Shown here piece after piece: positions 20,961-35,300 of a stretch of DNA of 64,000 nucleotides. The stretch comes from Corbicula japonica. Taxonomy: Eukaryota > Mollusca > Bivalvia > Venerida > Cyrenidae. The notes under the pieces were generated by a model. That model was not told the origin of the DNA, did no database searches, and saw only the letters and a list, made by a program, of their open reading frames with translations. The translations under genes were made by a program, and so were the position numbers. Numbering within the stretch: position 1 is the stretch's first letter; each line of letters starts with the position of its first letter. The stretch is from NCBI GenBank assembly GCA_038501625.1, contig JAZAYU010000013.1:1426001-1490000 (forward strand). Direction: 5' to 3'.

Positions 20961-21507
20961 ATCTGATATTCACTTCCATTACCATAAGATCTTAGTTCCT
21001 TTCTTGAAATTGCCTTATTGCATTATGGGTTCTGGAGTTAAGTGCCAAAATAAACTATTTAGACCCTGTCTGCACAAAAGCAGCTTCATTTTTATTTGAA
21101 TTTAATCAAACTTGTACAATAATTGAGTTACTATAAGATCTTGGTTCCTTTCTTGAACCGGCTAGATTCCATTATGAATTCCAGAGTTATGGCCATTGAA
21201 AGAGCCAAAGAAAGCTATTATGGCAATTGCATTTGCATCCACTGACTCTTGAGCAGTTGTTGACAGGGCTAGGGTCCTATGGACCATCTTGTTAAATATT
21301 TTGACCAGTTTTATTATGAGTGTTTTTTGCATTTTTGCAAGCATATGGCATGTCTTCCATAGGAGTTTCTTCATTCTGTTCAGATATTATATATCTACAA
21401 TGGCTGGAATACAACTTGAAGTCCTGTTAACATTGCACATTTTATTGGGTTGTTTTATTTTGATTATGTTTACGCTCCGCTGGCTTCCAGTACTTTCAGT
21501 GCTTTGA

Positions 21508-23540
21508 TTTTAATATGTTCGTTCTATCATTGTCTTAGAAAAAGAACCATTACTGCACATGCGACACTTGCCTCATAAGAAAAATTGTTGTTTTGTTAAG
21601 GTATCAAAATATGCGATTGCACTCTAGCACCTAAATGATTCTGTTGTCAGACGTATTCACAATTTACTTCGAAAATATATATAACACCGAGAAATAAATC
21701 TGTAATAATTGACAAAATGATTTACAAAGATTGTCTTACTGGTTTATTTGTAGCTCATGTGCAACGCAAAAAGCTTGTCTAAGGTTGAAAAGCAGAGTTT
21801 GAACTAGAAACTTTGACAGTAATTTTATAGCTTGGCTTTGAACAATTTACCTTTTACTTGCAGTAGTACAAAGACAGATATAACATTGCGATTGTTATGT
21901 CAAATAGGGCAATAATGTATGGAAATGAAGGCTAGAGTTAAGGCAATAAGTGTACCATCTCAAGTAAAGGCTGTAGCCGTAGTGGTAGGTAGCATATTAA
22001 CTAGAAGGAAAATTCGCAGTTAAGAAGGGATAAAATTTTATAAAAATGAAAGATTGACTAGTACTAAAACAAAATTAAACTCAGACATATTGAAGGATGG
22101 GCGCTAAGCCTAGGATAAAATTGAATAAAAATGAAAGATTGACCAGTTGTCTTAAAACAAAATTAAACTCAGACATATTGAAGGATGGGCGCTAACCCTA
22201 GGATAAAAATTTATAAAAATGCAAGACTGACAAGTACTACTAAAACAAAATTAAACTCAGAAATATTGAAGGATGGGCGCTAACCCTGGCAATTAAAGGG
22301 TGGACCGCTCTCCTTATCTTCAATTTATTTATTCTGTTACACGATCCTTGATTTTTGTTTTATAAATGTAACGTTACTTTGTTAAATAAGTGGCTCCAGA
22401 TTTGCTTTTTGATATTTTTTTGTTTTCAAACTTTTACAGATAATATTCGTGCACATTATTTGCAATATACTGCATAAACTTAAACCTGCTAATTTCCAGT
22501 CTTATTTCGATACCAAGCATTTTAGAATTCTAAATAAAAAGCTCAACCGAAAATCGTAGTATCTACGTCTAATGTGAACCACCTGTTAGATAACTTGTCG
22601 GAATGTTTTGTATGTAAATATTCCAAGATGAGTCTTATCAAAACCCTTATTATGAAATTGTCTTGGATTTAATAAAATAAAGAAAAGACAAGCTACGAAC
22701 ATAACTTTTCGTTATCTGATTATCAATTTGATAAACTACGTACACATTTACATAGAAGTCTGACCGTATAAACGGTTGCTTTCCCAAGAAATGTTTAAAA
22801 AACTGTCTGAAAGACAAGTTGATTTATATATTTAAAATATAAGCAGTTTATGCAGTATAAAAGTATTGAGTCTTTTGACATGGCCATTCTAATATATGAT
22901 CAAGTTTTAATTAAAAAACGTATTGTAAGTGTAGTTTCTCCAGGTAACAGAACCATATTTCGTTTACTAAATCTGATTATAAAATAAGCATTTAAATGTC
23001 TACAGTCATAGCAAACAAAAAGATGAAAAATAAACTTTGAAAAACAGCGAACCAAATATGAAACTATTGCAGGCTGGGTTTGATGAGCCTGTTCAATGCA
23101 TATTACTGCCCACGCAGCCAAGCCCCGCAATATTTTTAAACGAGTATGCTACGAAGATTTAAAACTGAAAAAATACAGGCTATATTAAATTGTGTTATTT
23201 TGTAAAAGTCAGCATTTTACAACCAAATACATCTCATTAAAACTTTTTGCTCCCATCAAATTTTCTTTGCCCAGCACTGGCTGGAGTTTTATTAAGAGTT
23301 CGTGAAAACTTCTGTAATCTTAGATGTTTGGTGATTTTCTTTTTCCTTAGTCAACTGATTTTCTTTTGTTCTATAAAGAGCGAGGCGCACATATTAAACA
23401 GATGGCATGAAAAGAAAGGTCCGTAGTCCGTACCATATCCCTCATGATCAAATCGGGCACTTGAATCCAGAAGCAAATATACTTTGCCAATTAATTAGCA
23501 AATGCCCGTTCAAAACTTCTTGTCATCATTCTTTAACTGT
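21508..23540. repeat. 2.03 kb direct repeat, copy A
   Basis: Matches 25011-27058 almost base for base, from TTTAATATGTTCGTTCTATC to CATTCTTTAACTGT. Differences are scattered single bases and a gap of about 16 bp near 23095, where copy B keeps GTTCATGGGCAGTAATGG. Together with composite E between them the layout is A-E-B. No coding potential recognised. Confidence 0.9.
22031..22290. repeat. three tandem units of about 86 bp
   Basis: Each unit carries AACAAAATTAAACTCAGA, ATATTGAAGGATGGGCGCTA and a TATAAAAATG(A/C)AAGA stretch. The same array is in the second direct repeat (25532-25796). Confidence 0.8.
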
Positions 23541-25010
23541 ATCGTGTATTTTGACTGCTTATGTTTGATTTTTACACATAAACTGTTTTAAAAAAAAGTT
23601 AAATATGCATATCTCACTCACAAAACACAGCCTCCCCACGCAGTGAAAAAAGAAGAGAGGAAGGGAGAGCATGTTTGTTATAAGTATGTCAATTCAAATA
23701 AGACGCCACAATCCATTAACGAAGAGAACCCTTGGGGTTACCGCCTTGGAACGGTGAGTGACAAAACAAATTGCCACTGGGGTTGGGTTTAAACCAGTTA
23801 TAGGGTGCACCAACAACTCAGTTGCCCCAACAGGTTCTCATATCACAAAACAAGTACAAGTTGTCTTGGTGAAATAACTCCAACCCACCAATCAGCATGT
23901 AAAAGCACACAAACATAGTAAGCATAAGAAGTTAATAGCATTAAAAAGCCAAAGGGGCGGGTACTCAATGACCTAACCGAGACCAGAGCACCTGGAGTCA
24001 AATCAGCAAGAACACGATGACAGGGATAAAAGAAAAATGTCTCTATAAACCTTCATAAACTCTTAAACCCCTGCCACCGTCGTGCAACCAAAGAGGTAAG
24101 CATAATGATGGGTTAGTCATCAGGCCTGCAGGGCGCAGAATCTTAATGTCGCATGGGCTAATATTATCGTTGCTATGGCCGAGAACATGCTTAACTTCAG
24201 GATAAGAGACACGCGTAGAATACTGACCTCAGCTCAGTCGTCCAGAACAAATCAACACAAATGATCAGTCTTAAAAATAAAATTACAGTTGAGATAATAT
24301 ATTTTAAACCACAAGAATTTAGAATTTAAGAAAACCCATATATTTGATTCATTTTAAACGAGCTTAATGACAACCATGCCCTCTTGTGTGTTTTTAATAT
24401 CACTGGTTACAAACTATGATGATGCTGTTGATGGTTGGAGTTATTTCACAAAGCGACTTGTACTTGTTTGTTCATTTGAGAATCTGTTGAGACAAGTGTA
24501 AGTTTGGTGCACCCTAGAACCTTGTTTAAACCACCAGTGCTAATTGTTTTGCCACTGACCTTCCAAGGCGATAACAACAATGGTTCTCTTTGTAATTAAT
24601 TGTTTGTGTTTTCTTGTTTGAATTGATATTCTTATAATCACATGCTCTCTTTTCATCTGTACTTTTTCGCTGCTTGAGTAGGCAGTGTTTTCTGAGTGTG
24701 GCGATGCCTGATATACATTTTCACTTTTTTTCTTTATTTCAAAGTTTGAGGGTGAATGAGAAAGAGTATTTCCTTGGCCTTTCATATGTCGTCAGTCAGC
24801 CGATTATTGTCCTTTTTAATATTTGTAAAGAATCTAAAGTTACTGAATTTGTAATCATTCTCTTCTTCAAATCTCGGCATCTACGAAACCCGAGTGCTCC
24901 TTTCTTTATGGTTTGTTCCCATTTATTCAGAGAATTCCTCTTCTGGTATAAAGAGACCGTATGTATTTTCTGGTAAATGTGCATTCGTCTTGATTCATAA
25001 TTTCCGTTTT
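23541..25010. mobile_element. 1.47 kb composite repeat 'E', copy 2
   Basis: Near-identical to 10131-11600: minus-oriented Naiad 3' end on the left (23600-24200), plus-oriented diverged tail on the right (24420-24740). It sits exactly between the two 2 kb direct repeats. The few differences from copy 1 are single bases and 1-4 bp indels. Confidence 0.8.
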
Positions 25011-27058
25011 TTTAATATGTTCGTTCTATCATTGTCTTAGAAAAAGAACCAATACTGCACATGCGACACTTGCCTCATAAGAAAAATTGTTGTTTTGTTA
25101 AGGTATCAAAATATGCGATTGCACTCTAGCACCTAAATGATTCTGTTGTCAGACGTATTCACAATTTACTTCGAAAATATATATAACACCGAGAAATAAA
25201 TCTGTAATAATTGACAAAATGATTTACAAAGATTGTCTTACTGGTTTATTTGTAGCTCATGTGCAACGCAAAAAGCTTGTCTAAGGTTGAAAAGCAGAGT
25301 TTGAACTAGAAACTTTGACAGTAATTTTATAGCTTGGCTTTGAACAATTTACCTTTTACTTGCAGTAGTACAAAGACAGATATAACATTGCGGTTGTTAT
25401 GATAAATAGGGCAATAATGTATTGAAATGAAGGCTAGAGTTAAGGCAATAAGTGTACCATCTCAAGTAAAGGCTGTAGCCGTAGTGGTAGGTAGCATATT
25501 AGCTAGAAGGAAAATTCGCAGTTAAGAAGGGATAAAATTTTATAAAAATGAAAGATTGACTAGTACTAAAACAAAATTAAACTCAGACATATTGAAGGAT
25601 GGGCGCTAAGCCTAGGATAAAATTGAATAAAAATGCAAGATTGACCAGTTGTCTTAAAACAAAATTAAACTCAGACATATTGAAGGATGGGCGCTTACCC
25701 TAGGATAAAAATTTATAAAAATGCAAGACTGACAAGTACTACTAAAACAAAATTAAACTCAGAAATATTGAAGGATGGGCGCTAACCCTGGCAATTAAGG
25801 GGTGGACCGCTCTCCTTATCTTCAATTTATTTATTCTGTTACACGATCCTTGATTTTTGTTTTATAAATGTAACGTTACTTTGTTAAATAAGTGGCTCCA
25901 GATTTGCTTTTTGATATTTTATTTGTTTTCAAACTTTTACAGATAATATTCGTGCACATTATTTGCAATATACTGCATAAACTTAAACCTGCTTATTTCC
26001 AGTCTTATTTCGATACCGAGCATTTTAGAATTCTAAATAAAAAGCTCAACCGAAAATCGTAGTATCTACGTCTAATGTGAACCACCTGTTAAATAACTTG
26101 TCGGAATGTTTTGTATGTAAATATTCCAAGATGAGTCTTATCAAAACCCTTATTATGAAATCGTCTTGGATTTAATAAAATAAAGAAAAGACAAGCTACA
26201 AACATAACTTTTCGTTATCTGATTATCAATTTGATAAACTACGTACACATTTACATAGAAGTCTGACCGTATAAACGGTTGCTTTCCCAAGAAATGTTTA
26301 AAAAACTGTCTGAAAGACAAGTCGATTTATATATTTAAAATATAAGCAGTTTATGCAGTATAAAAGTATTGAGTCTTTTGACATGGCCATTCTAATATAT
26401 GATCAAGTTTTAATTAAAAAAACGTATTGGTAGTGTAGTTTCTTCAGGTAACAGAACCATATTTCGTTTACTAAATCTGATTATAAAATAAGCATTTAAA
26501 TGTCTACAGTCATAGCAAACAAAAAGATGAAAAATAAACTTTGAAAAACAGCGAACCAAATATGAAACTATTGCAGGCTGGGTTTGATGAGCCTGTTCAT
26601 GGGCAGTAATGGAAATGCATATTACTGCCCACGCAGCCAAGCCCCGCAATATTTTTAAACGAGTATGCTACGAAGATTTAAAACTGAAAAAATACAGGCT
26701 ATATTAAATTGTGTTATTTTGTAAAAGTCAGCATTTTACAACCAAATACATCTCATTAAAACTTTTTGCTCCCATCAAATTTTCTTTGCCCAGCATTGGC
26801 TGGAGTTTTTTAAGAGTTCGTGAAAACTTCTGTAATGTTAGATGTTTGGTGATTTTCTTTTTCCTTAGTCAACTGATTTTCTTTTGTTCTATAAAGAGCG
26901 AGGCGCACATATTAAACAGATGGCATGAAAAGAAAGGTCCGTAGTCCGTACCATATCCCTCATGATCAAATCGGGCACTTGAATCCAGAAGCAAATATAC
27001 TTTGCCAATTAATTAGCAAATGCCCGTTCAAAACTTCTTGTCATCATTCTTTAACTGT
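25011..27058. repeat. 2.05 kb direct repeat, copy B
   Basis: Partner of 21508-23540. It keeps a full GCCTGTTCATGGGCAGTAAT-GGAAATGC block (26592-26620) that is partly deleted in copy A. Right flank GATGATGTACACTGGCTTTG. Confidence 0.9.
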
Positions 27059-28250
27059 GATGATGTACACTGGCTTTGATTTTATTCATGTTTGCTTGTC
27101 CGTCATTTCTCTGAGCCAGAAATACATTATATACATTTGAAGATAATGGCAGTTTTCATAAATAACCGATTGAGTAGAAATTGAATTGATTTAGAAGCAA
27201 TAAAATAAACGCATTATTGATATCTTATCTATTTTTATCTTGAACTAGAAAGGAATAAAAATCATTTGATTCAAAATCAAAGAGACTATAATATCTATTT
27301 AATCAAGAGAGGTCTTATTTCTACTATATTATTATTTCATCATTATAGACACTGCTATTTGAATCGTACTGATACAATCTTCTAGGTCACAACGCCTTTG
27401 TTTACCTACCAGAAAAAACGAAAACAAAATGTAATGATAAATTTGCAGTTTTTTTAGAAAGTGGCATAATGAGTATCTGCCAAAATGTGATAAATGATGA
27501 AAAGTATTGGCATCTTTATATAAAGTTGAAGAAAATATTAGGAGTTATCACTAGAAATTCCATCATATAGAATGATGTTAGGTTCTTGCACGTTATACAA
27601 CCAAATAATTCTGAAACATGTTTCAAAAGCAAATCTCAGCCGCTGAGCATCGTATGTTATTGAATGAACGACTTAATATTTTGGTCCTTAGATCCGCTGA
27701 AACCCATAAATAGAAATTAGTTTTGGCCCCAGAGGTCACTTCTATTGTTAAAGAGTCTTCTTAGGTTGACTGATTCAATGAATCCGGTATTTGTCTATGT
27801 TTCTAAAAATAAAAATGATCGTGGTTCATTTCGCGATATGTTTTTTCTTGCAACCAATTTGCAAGAAGAAAAGAAACGTCTCAGATCTCATGTCAGATCG
27901 ACCACGGATTTAATTTGTAGCTACCTAAAGGAAAACATGTAACAAAATAGCAATTCATAGATGCAATTTTTACACAATTAATGTATTATGGAATCTATGT
28001 AAACCAGCAATAAAAATAATCTATTAAAAGAACGTATTTGTTTTTGAGGGAAAGCATATACGAAATATGCTAACTAATTTGTTTATGCTTTTATTTAACT
28101 TCAATCCTTATCAAATATCAATATTATCTAGGTTCATAAAGAATGTGTTGCTTCTTGCAAATAACATGTTTCATTATTAATATAATTAATATAATAGAAA
28201 TAACATTAAAATATATGGCGTTGTATTTGAAGTTAATACTTCATCATACT
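27059..28250. other. gene-less stretch
   Basis: AT-rich; one 65-codon open frame at 27745-27942 without a recognisable family. No RNA gene seen. Confidence 0.4.
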
Positions 28251-28257
28251 AAGTCGA

Positions 28258-28450
28258 ATTATTATGCCACTGACGGTTTCAATGCGGTACCCCAATTGTT
28301 TTACCTTATCGTTTATTGTTTGTGTTGTCTTATATGTAATTGAGTGTCATATTAGCTCATACTCTCCTGTCCTCTCTACTTTTTCTCTGCGCGGAGAGGC
28401 TGATTTTTTCTGGTCGTGGCAATTCCATGTCTGCATATTTCATTTTTGTA
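28258..28450 (+). repeat. diverged Naiad tail
   Basis: GCCACTGACGGTTTCAATGC-GGTACCCC, then CTCTCCTGTCCTCTCTACTT, GCGGAGAGGCTG, GTGGCAATTCC and TGCATATTTCA, in the Naiad order with about a quarter of bases changed. Confidence 0.65.
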
Positions 28451-29148
28451 TTGATTGAAAATATGAAATGGCTTAGAATAAATGTTTTTGCCAAACTTAT
28501 TGTTCCATGTTTCTCTGGTGACGTTTCGCAGCTGATTTATGACAAGTTTGTAATAGCTGCCAACGCTTTTGTACCATCGTATGCATGATTTATTGATAAA
28601 ACCTCTATTAGCTACAATTCTTCTCCAAGTAGAACGCGCAAAAAGTTAATTTGGCCACGTTTGTAAAACACGCTGTTATTCTGTTGTTGTAGGTTAATTA
28701 TAACTGAAACAAAATGAAATGTTGGCACAAGTTGAGAATCATTATATAATCCCCCTTTCTCAACTTGAACGACGTTGTTGCAGAGTTAATTAAAACAACT
28801 TGCAATAAAATGCGAATGTTAAAAGCTCTGTAAATGCTTTAAAGGGTTTTATAACAAAATATTCATCAAAAATCTCCTCACAGATTATTTTAAAAAAGCC
28901 GTAACAATTTTTCAATGTGTATAATATTAAATTTTGAACTGTGAACGTATTTATTACAATAACGTTTCAGTTAATTAAATGGCGTGCAAGCTGCTTAGCT
29001 TACCGCTTCATAAAAGTTTTGAAATAACTGTGACATGTCGCTGTGTTTCATTGGCCGAGTATATACATAATTATACGAGGTTACCGATCGATTACATCAG
29101 TTGATGAACAACCACATTAACAACAGTCGGTAAACACCTCTCTGATAT

Positions 29149-29379
29149 TCATGATTTTGAGTGATGGTTGTTTGATCGTTTCTCTGGTCTATGTTTACAG
29201 ATAAGTACAGGAATATGTGAATGATGCAAACAGTAGTCACTGACACTTCCGGTAAATGTCCTCCTCAAAAGACCTTGACCCCTTGTACCCATAACAAGCA
29301 TGGCAGCCCCTTCCTCCCGAGTCGCCTCGATGATTGCCTCTCCCGGCTTACCGCATTGTTGCTTTACATGGCCGCTTAA
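29149..29379 (-). CDS. USP exon 4 (ATP-binding signature, stop)
   Basis: 231 bp after acceptor ..gtttacag. It encodes LSGHVKQQCGKPGEAI.., the G-x2-G-x9-GS loop, VSDYCLHHSHIPVLICK, and a basic, His/Ser-rich tail of 14 residues before TGA at 29151-29149. A possible poly(A) signal for this strand (TTTATT on plus) lies at 28950-28955. Confidence 0.92.
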   Translation of the reverse strand, partial: LSGHVKQQCGKPGEAIIEATREEGAAMLVMGTRGQGLLRRTFTGSVSDYCLHHSHIPVLICKHRPEKRSNNHHSKS

Positions 29380-32300
29380 CTGTAAACGAAATAGTATTTA
29401 TCTTTTAACTGCAAATTCTTGAGTCTTTAATGTTTTCTAAGTTTTATCTTCTACAATAAAAAGTCATCATTCTACTGGGTACACTTATCTATTTCAATCT
29501 TTAAATGTTGCGCTACGATCTATATTCCAAAAGTAAAAGACATGTTTTCCAAGTAAGCATGCTTCATGTGACATACTTTGTCAGTCAGCCCGTATATTTT
29601 TTCAGTTTTTCGATGACAAATTAATTATCACTTTCCGGTTTTTTTTCTAACATAAATATCACAAATCATAATACTCACATGGCTTTCGCGCATTTTTGTG
29701 GAATATTTTTCAACCAGATCGCTGACTCTCTCTTCGTTATCTTTCAATAGATCAGAGACAATGTTTGGATCCGTTAGCAGTGAGGCTAAAAGAAGAGCGG
29801 AATGTGATTATTATTAAATAAACTGCAACAATTATACAGGTATTTTCAATAGAAAACTGACCTAAATTTAGATTAACATTGTGATAAGATACAAACATGC
29901 AGATAAAATCTAGTACAGAACATGTGGAAGTGTGAATACACTTTCACTCCAATACAATTTGTATCTCAACATTTACAGTAAAAGAAAATATATATCCTAA
30001 ATCTTGTCTACAGATGTGTTAAACAAATGTTTAAGCAAGCAGGTCGTTAACCGTTGTGTATAACGGTCACTACAAATCGATTTTCTTGATGATAAAAGAC
30101 TTTTGACTAAAGACAAATAAGTATATGATTACAGAATGCCCGAATGGGCTGTAGCACAAATGCAGTTTACCGCCAGACCAGCACCACCACAACTCAGACA
30201 TAGTACAAAATCCATGTCCATGTCTAAGTTTGCAGATGAGTACAGGAATATGTTATGCGGTTTTAGTGGATCTGATGCGATACTTGAATAGTTGAGGGAA
30301 TGCATTTTTATCACAGATCTTTCCTTTCATTGTTCCGTAATTTTCGTGATGAAATGGATTTTATTTATATCTCTTTGATAGGCTTTCAGTAAAAGAAGTC
30401 TTACTGGATTACATTATTTAAGGTTTCGCAGTGCATTTATGCACTAATTTGCATAAAATGGAAAGACGGATAAAATGACACGAATCAAAATACTGTTTAT
30501 GAACGAACTTATCATTATCATTATCTTGAAACTGATTATTTCATAACCCTGCTCTCTTCTCCTCTCTACTTTTTGACTGTGTTGGGAGGCTGTTTCTGCT
30601 GGATGTGACCATTCCTGATATCCTTTTTTTCACTTTTTTGTAAGACATGCGAGTTGCAAAGTTCATTCCTGGATAATGTAACATGTATTAATGTGTAACT
30701 TGTTATTGTTTGTTGTTTATAACCCAAAATATATTCTTCTGCTGCCGACAACCCTTTTGGTTCGTTCTCTCTTGTTATTTTTGGTAGTGTCTTATTATTT
30801 AATAGTACATATGAATTAATTGTTTCCTTTTATTCCCTCTCAAATGGTTTTATTTAAGCAAGGCAGTGTTTTCCCGCTATGCATATTTAACTTAATGTAT
30901 TTGTTTGTTTTTTTTTAGATTTTTTTATGTGAGAAAAGTTTGTAAGTAAGGATTCCTTTAAAATTCTCTGCTGATGATCTAATACAACAACAACTAAAAC
31001 AACAAAAACAACAACAACACAACAAAAATAATAACAACATTGGTAAATATATTGCCCTTGGTAAATTATACAAAGAAATATCGTGAGAAAATGACAAAAC
31101 CCATTAATAATAAATGCATATCAGGAATAGCCACATTCAGAAAACAGACTGTTAAATGCAATCCCTGAGGCATATACAATAATAGTATTGGATGAAAGAT
31201 CGGGGAGACGTTTTAAGACCCCACTCAGCACAGAGAAAACTACCGTGATAAGAAAAAGTAAAACATGCATATCAAGAAGAGCCACACTCAGAAACCCAGG
31301 GTTGAAGGTTATAAAGCTGAGATTGAAAATCAGTCTCAAATCTCAAGCATCTGATTGGCTGAAATGGCGATCAGTCGCCATTTCAGCCAATCGGATGCTT
31401 GAGATTTGAGACTGGTTTCTATGCTTTATAACCTTTGGCACAGAGGTATTTAATATTTCGGTGAAACACACATGTTGCAGGCATATCGAGAGCGAACATT
31501 AAATCGCACATTTTGTTCTTTCAAAATGTTTACAGTTGCACAGAATGTAAAAAATAACACTTCAGTTCAATGAAAAAAATAATAAAAGTTTAGTTACAGA
31601 TGGCCGAATTTCAAATTAGGTATAGTGTATTGCCAAATTGCTTACGATAGAGTAAAACACTTGACACGAAAGAAATGTTGGATCATTTATATCGACGAAC
31701 CTCAGTTGACAATATAATGAAGGCTTGATGAACAATTATAATTGGTGTTCCAGGTAATTGACGAAGTATTGGTATAATATATATTCTTCCCCGAATACTT
31801 AATTACTGCTCTGCATTAAACACAAATAAAACTAAAATTATGATTTTTGAACGAGGAGACATACAACACATGACTTTTTATTCAACAATATAGTGCTAGA
31901 AAATGTTAAAACGTTTAAATATCTAGGTGTGAACTTGTATAAAAACGGAAACTGGTTTAGAACACAGAAGAAACTCGCACAACATTCATTATCTGCCTTA
32001 CACAACTTATTTATTGCTTTTAATCAACTTGAATTATCTGTAACCGACAAATGTAAATTGTTCGATACCCTAGTTGGGTCAATTTTGAATTACAGTGCGG
32101 AAGTATTTGGTTATAATGAAGGGAAGAACTTAGAAATTATTCATACCAAATTTTTGAGAAAAATTCTTAGTGTAAAAAAATCAACAAATCTGGATGGTTT
32201 ATACGGCGAACTAGGACGGCATCCCATGAAAATCCAAATTCATATTATTCTTATAAAATATTGGTTTAAAATACTAAAACTTAATGATACTAGTTTGATA

Positions 32301-35300
32301 AAACGAATGTACAACACACTCAAAAATGACGCCGAAAACGGCATTACATATAACGGAAACAATTGGGCACACCAAATAAAAACAATTTTAAGTAATATTG
32401 GGATGTTAAATATTTTGCTAAATCAAGAAAATAACTATTGTCAATTCCATTTTTATATCGTAAGAAACAGAATATTAGATATTTATAAACAAGGATGGTA
32501 TTCTAGTATAAATAATTCGAGGAGATTGGCAACATATAGTCTATATAAACATGAGTTCGAATGTGAAAAATACCTCAAATGTATATTACAAATAAATATA
32601 AAACAGCATTAGCGAGATTCAGATTATCTTCCCATGAATTAGCTTTTGAAACAGGTCGACACAGAAATATTCCAGTAGAAAATAGAACTTGTACAAGTTG
32701 TCACATGAACTTATTAGAAAACGAATATCATTTTTTACTTGTATGTCCAAAATACTACTATCTTAGAAAACAATTTTTTAGTCCCTATTACTGTCATTGG
32801 CCAACATTACAAAAGTTTGAAACACTTCTATCATCAAAAAATCCAAAACTTCTTAATAATCTAGCTAAGTATATATATTTCGCTTTTAAGGAGCGAAATA
32901 ACATTTAAGTACCTTAGTCTCTCTGTACAATATCTGTTGATTATAATTGATATATATTATATGTCATGACTTGCACTTTACAGTGTTTTATATTTATCGG
33001 CTATAATTGTATTGTACACTTTAATGCCGAATAAAATATTTGTCATTGTCATTGTCATATACTAATTAAGAAACTTACTTGCTTGTAGATTAATTGTATG
33101 CTAATTTATGTAGTATATGAAACTAATACACCTTTTCACTTGAGAACATTTAAACACTTCACTATTTTAAACCCGTTTAAAATGCATTAAAGGAAAGGTC
33201 ATTACTTACGCTTTCAATGCATGACACCATCAACAGATCTTAAAAGCCTTCTATACATTAAAACGACATTTTGAATAATAGCTGCTTCTTTAGAGAGATC
33301 AACCATTTCCCGCAGGAACATAATAAGTCTAGCTTTTTAAAATAAACATAGTTACGGCGTTTCTACGTTAGCTTGGTGCCATTCAATAGATGTTCAAGAC
33401 ATCATTCAGACATTATAATTATAAGTTAATATTTAGAAATGAAAAGAAAAATACATCTTTTCAGACATATACAATCATAAAAGTCTCAGAAGACTTATTT
33501 TCACATGCAGTACAGAATCTAATTCTATTTCCACTGATGTAACTTTCATGAGTTTTCACCCAAGATTTACGCGTGACGTCGCCGAAAAGCGCCTTTTCGA
33601 CCTGAAAAATGACGTAGAGTTTTACTAAATTTTCGTCGCTTGTTTCGAAATTGCGAAAAATCTTATCAATAAAATTTTGATTTTTTTTGCATAATTCGTT
33701 TGTAAATTTTATTTTGAAAATGTTTGACAAATAAAAAAGGGGGGTCACCGACTTCGTTTTTGCGTTATTACGTTCACCTTTACTCATATCCCTTATGCAA
33801 ACGTTGGCGTAAATCGCATCCTAAAAGGAATTTGGCGGCGAACAAATAATATTTATTCTGACAATATTTAATTTGATTATTATATTCCAGCAAAATATGA
33901 TAATTGTTTCCGTTTGGAAAGAAAAAAACACACGTATATGATTGAAATAACCGATTCTGCTTCAATCAAGGTTCAAACACGACTTAAAAACTTGTATTTT
34001 ACATGGTTTGTCCATTGTTATAATAATTAAAACTGCAAATGCCGTTTTTTTAATGTAATGCAAGTTTTTGACTTAAGTTCAGCAATCAAACCAACATGCC
34101 CCTTGCAGTTAACCCTTTACTCAATGAGATATAACTGTAATCCCATGGGCGGACAATGTAGATCCAGATCAGCTGGCACATCCGAAGGCTGCCGTCTGAT
34201 CAGGATCTACAGTATTCGCTTTTAGGTTATTTCTGAATGCGACCAGTGTAGATCTATATCAGACGACATGGATTTCCCAGCTTACTGGCGCTACAATGGT
34301 CGCACACGCGATAAAACCCGTACAGGTATATTTATATATATAGAGAGAGTAACATGTTCAGGAAGGAGGGGGTGGGGGTTAAGCGCTGCAACTTTAATTT
34401 ATGTCTCGCCCTCTCTATAACCGCGCATAGTTGTGCACTTCCTTTTACTTACAGTTTTAAAATAAGTACTTTCTTACAGTGATAGACATTTGTTTTACAT
34501 GGAATATAATTCTCATGTCGGCAGTATGGCGCAGTAAACTAGGGGAACATAACTCAAACCCTTATATTGCGCCGTTGTTGAAAAACTTGTTTTAACAAAA
34601 CACGAATAAATGAAATGCTATTTCTCTTATATCTGATGAAAGAGGACATAATACACTGGTCTAAAGTTCTAAGTGCACACTTTTTAATTTTGAATATCTC
34701 AAAGTAAACTTATTCTAATTGAATGAAAGTTTGACATCATGTTAATTTCGATCAAACAATAATATTTTTTTGAAAAACGTGCATATGTTTTACGTATTAC
34801 GTCATCCACGTCGGCATACGTTATTTATGCGTAATCCCCGTGCGGCAATCGAATTTTATTTTTTTACAATCTTTTTTGTTTTTCACATGTTCACCGACTC
34901 CAGACAAACACGAAAAACACACCAACAAATTGTACCCATGGAACGGATGACGTCAGAAGACAATGACATTGCCGTCATAATTCTTTTCACTAGCACAACT
35001 TCAAATGTGTTGTAAAAAATCTTGACGGTTTTCGTAAATGCAAAAGAAATACCTTATTTTTGCATATTTAATGTATTTTAGAAGAAAATCAAACGATATA
35101 TTTTTCTAGATTGATTGCGTTGCTTACGTTGAACCCTGATGTTACTCAATAACGTCATTAAATATTTACGTAAAACAACGTAAACTCGAAAATATAAGTG
35201 TACCATTTGTTGGATAGGTGTCCAATAAATAAAAAATTAAAACTAAAGTTTATAGAAATTCAATAAACTTTAAAATCGAATTATTCGAAAAGGACGTTTA

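Larger units (their letters stand above)
31790..33058 (+). mobile_element. 5'-truncated non-LTR retrotransposon
   Basis: Starts inside the RT (NTNKTKIMIFERG) and, after a shift, continues VLENVKTFKYLGVNLYKNGN, a long helical C-terminal region, and a Cys/His knuckle CTSCHMNLLENEYHFLLVC (32690-32740). The 3' end has AATAAAATATT and a TGTCAT microsatellite tail (33040-33058). The frame shifts near 31875 and 32600. It lies in USP intron 2, antisense to the gene. Clade not assigned. Confidence 0.85.

Noticed and set aside
21508..27058. LTR retrotransposon with 2 kb LTRs
   Set aside because: The interior lacks gag, protease, integrase, primer-binding site and polypurine tract; it is composite E. 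The direct repeats lack TG..CA ends.
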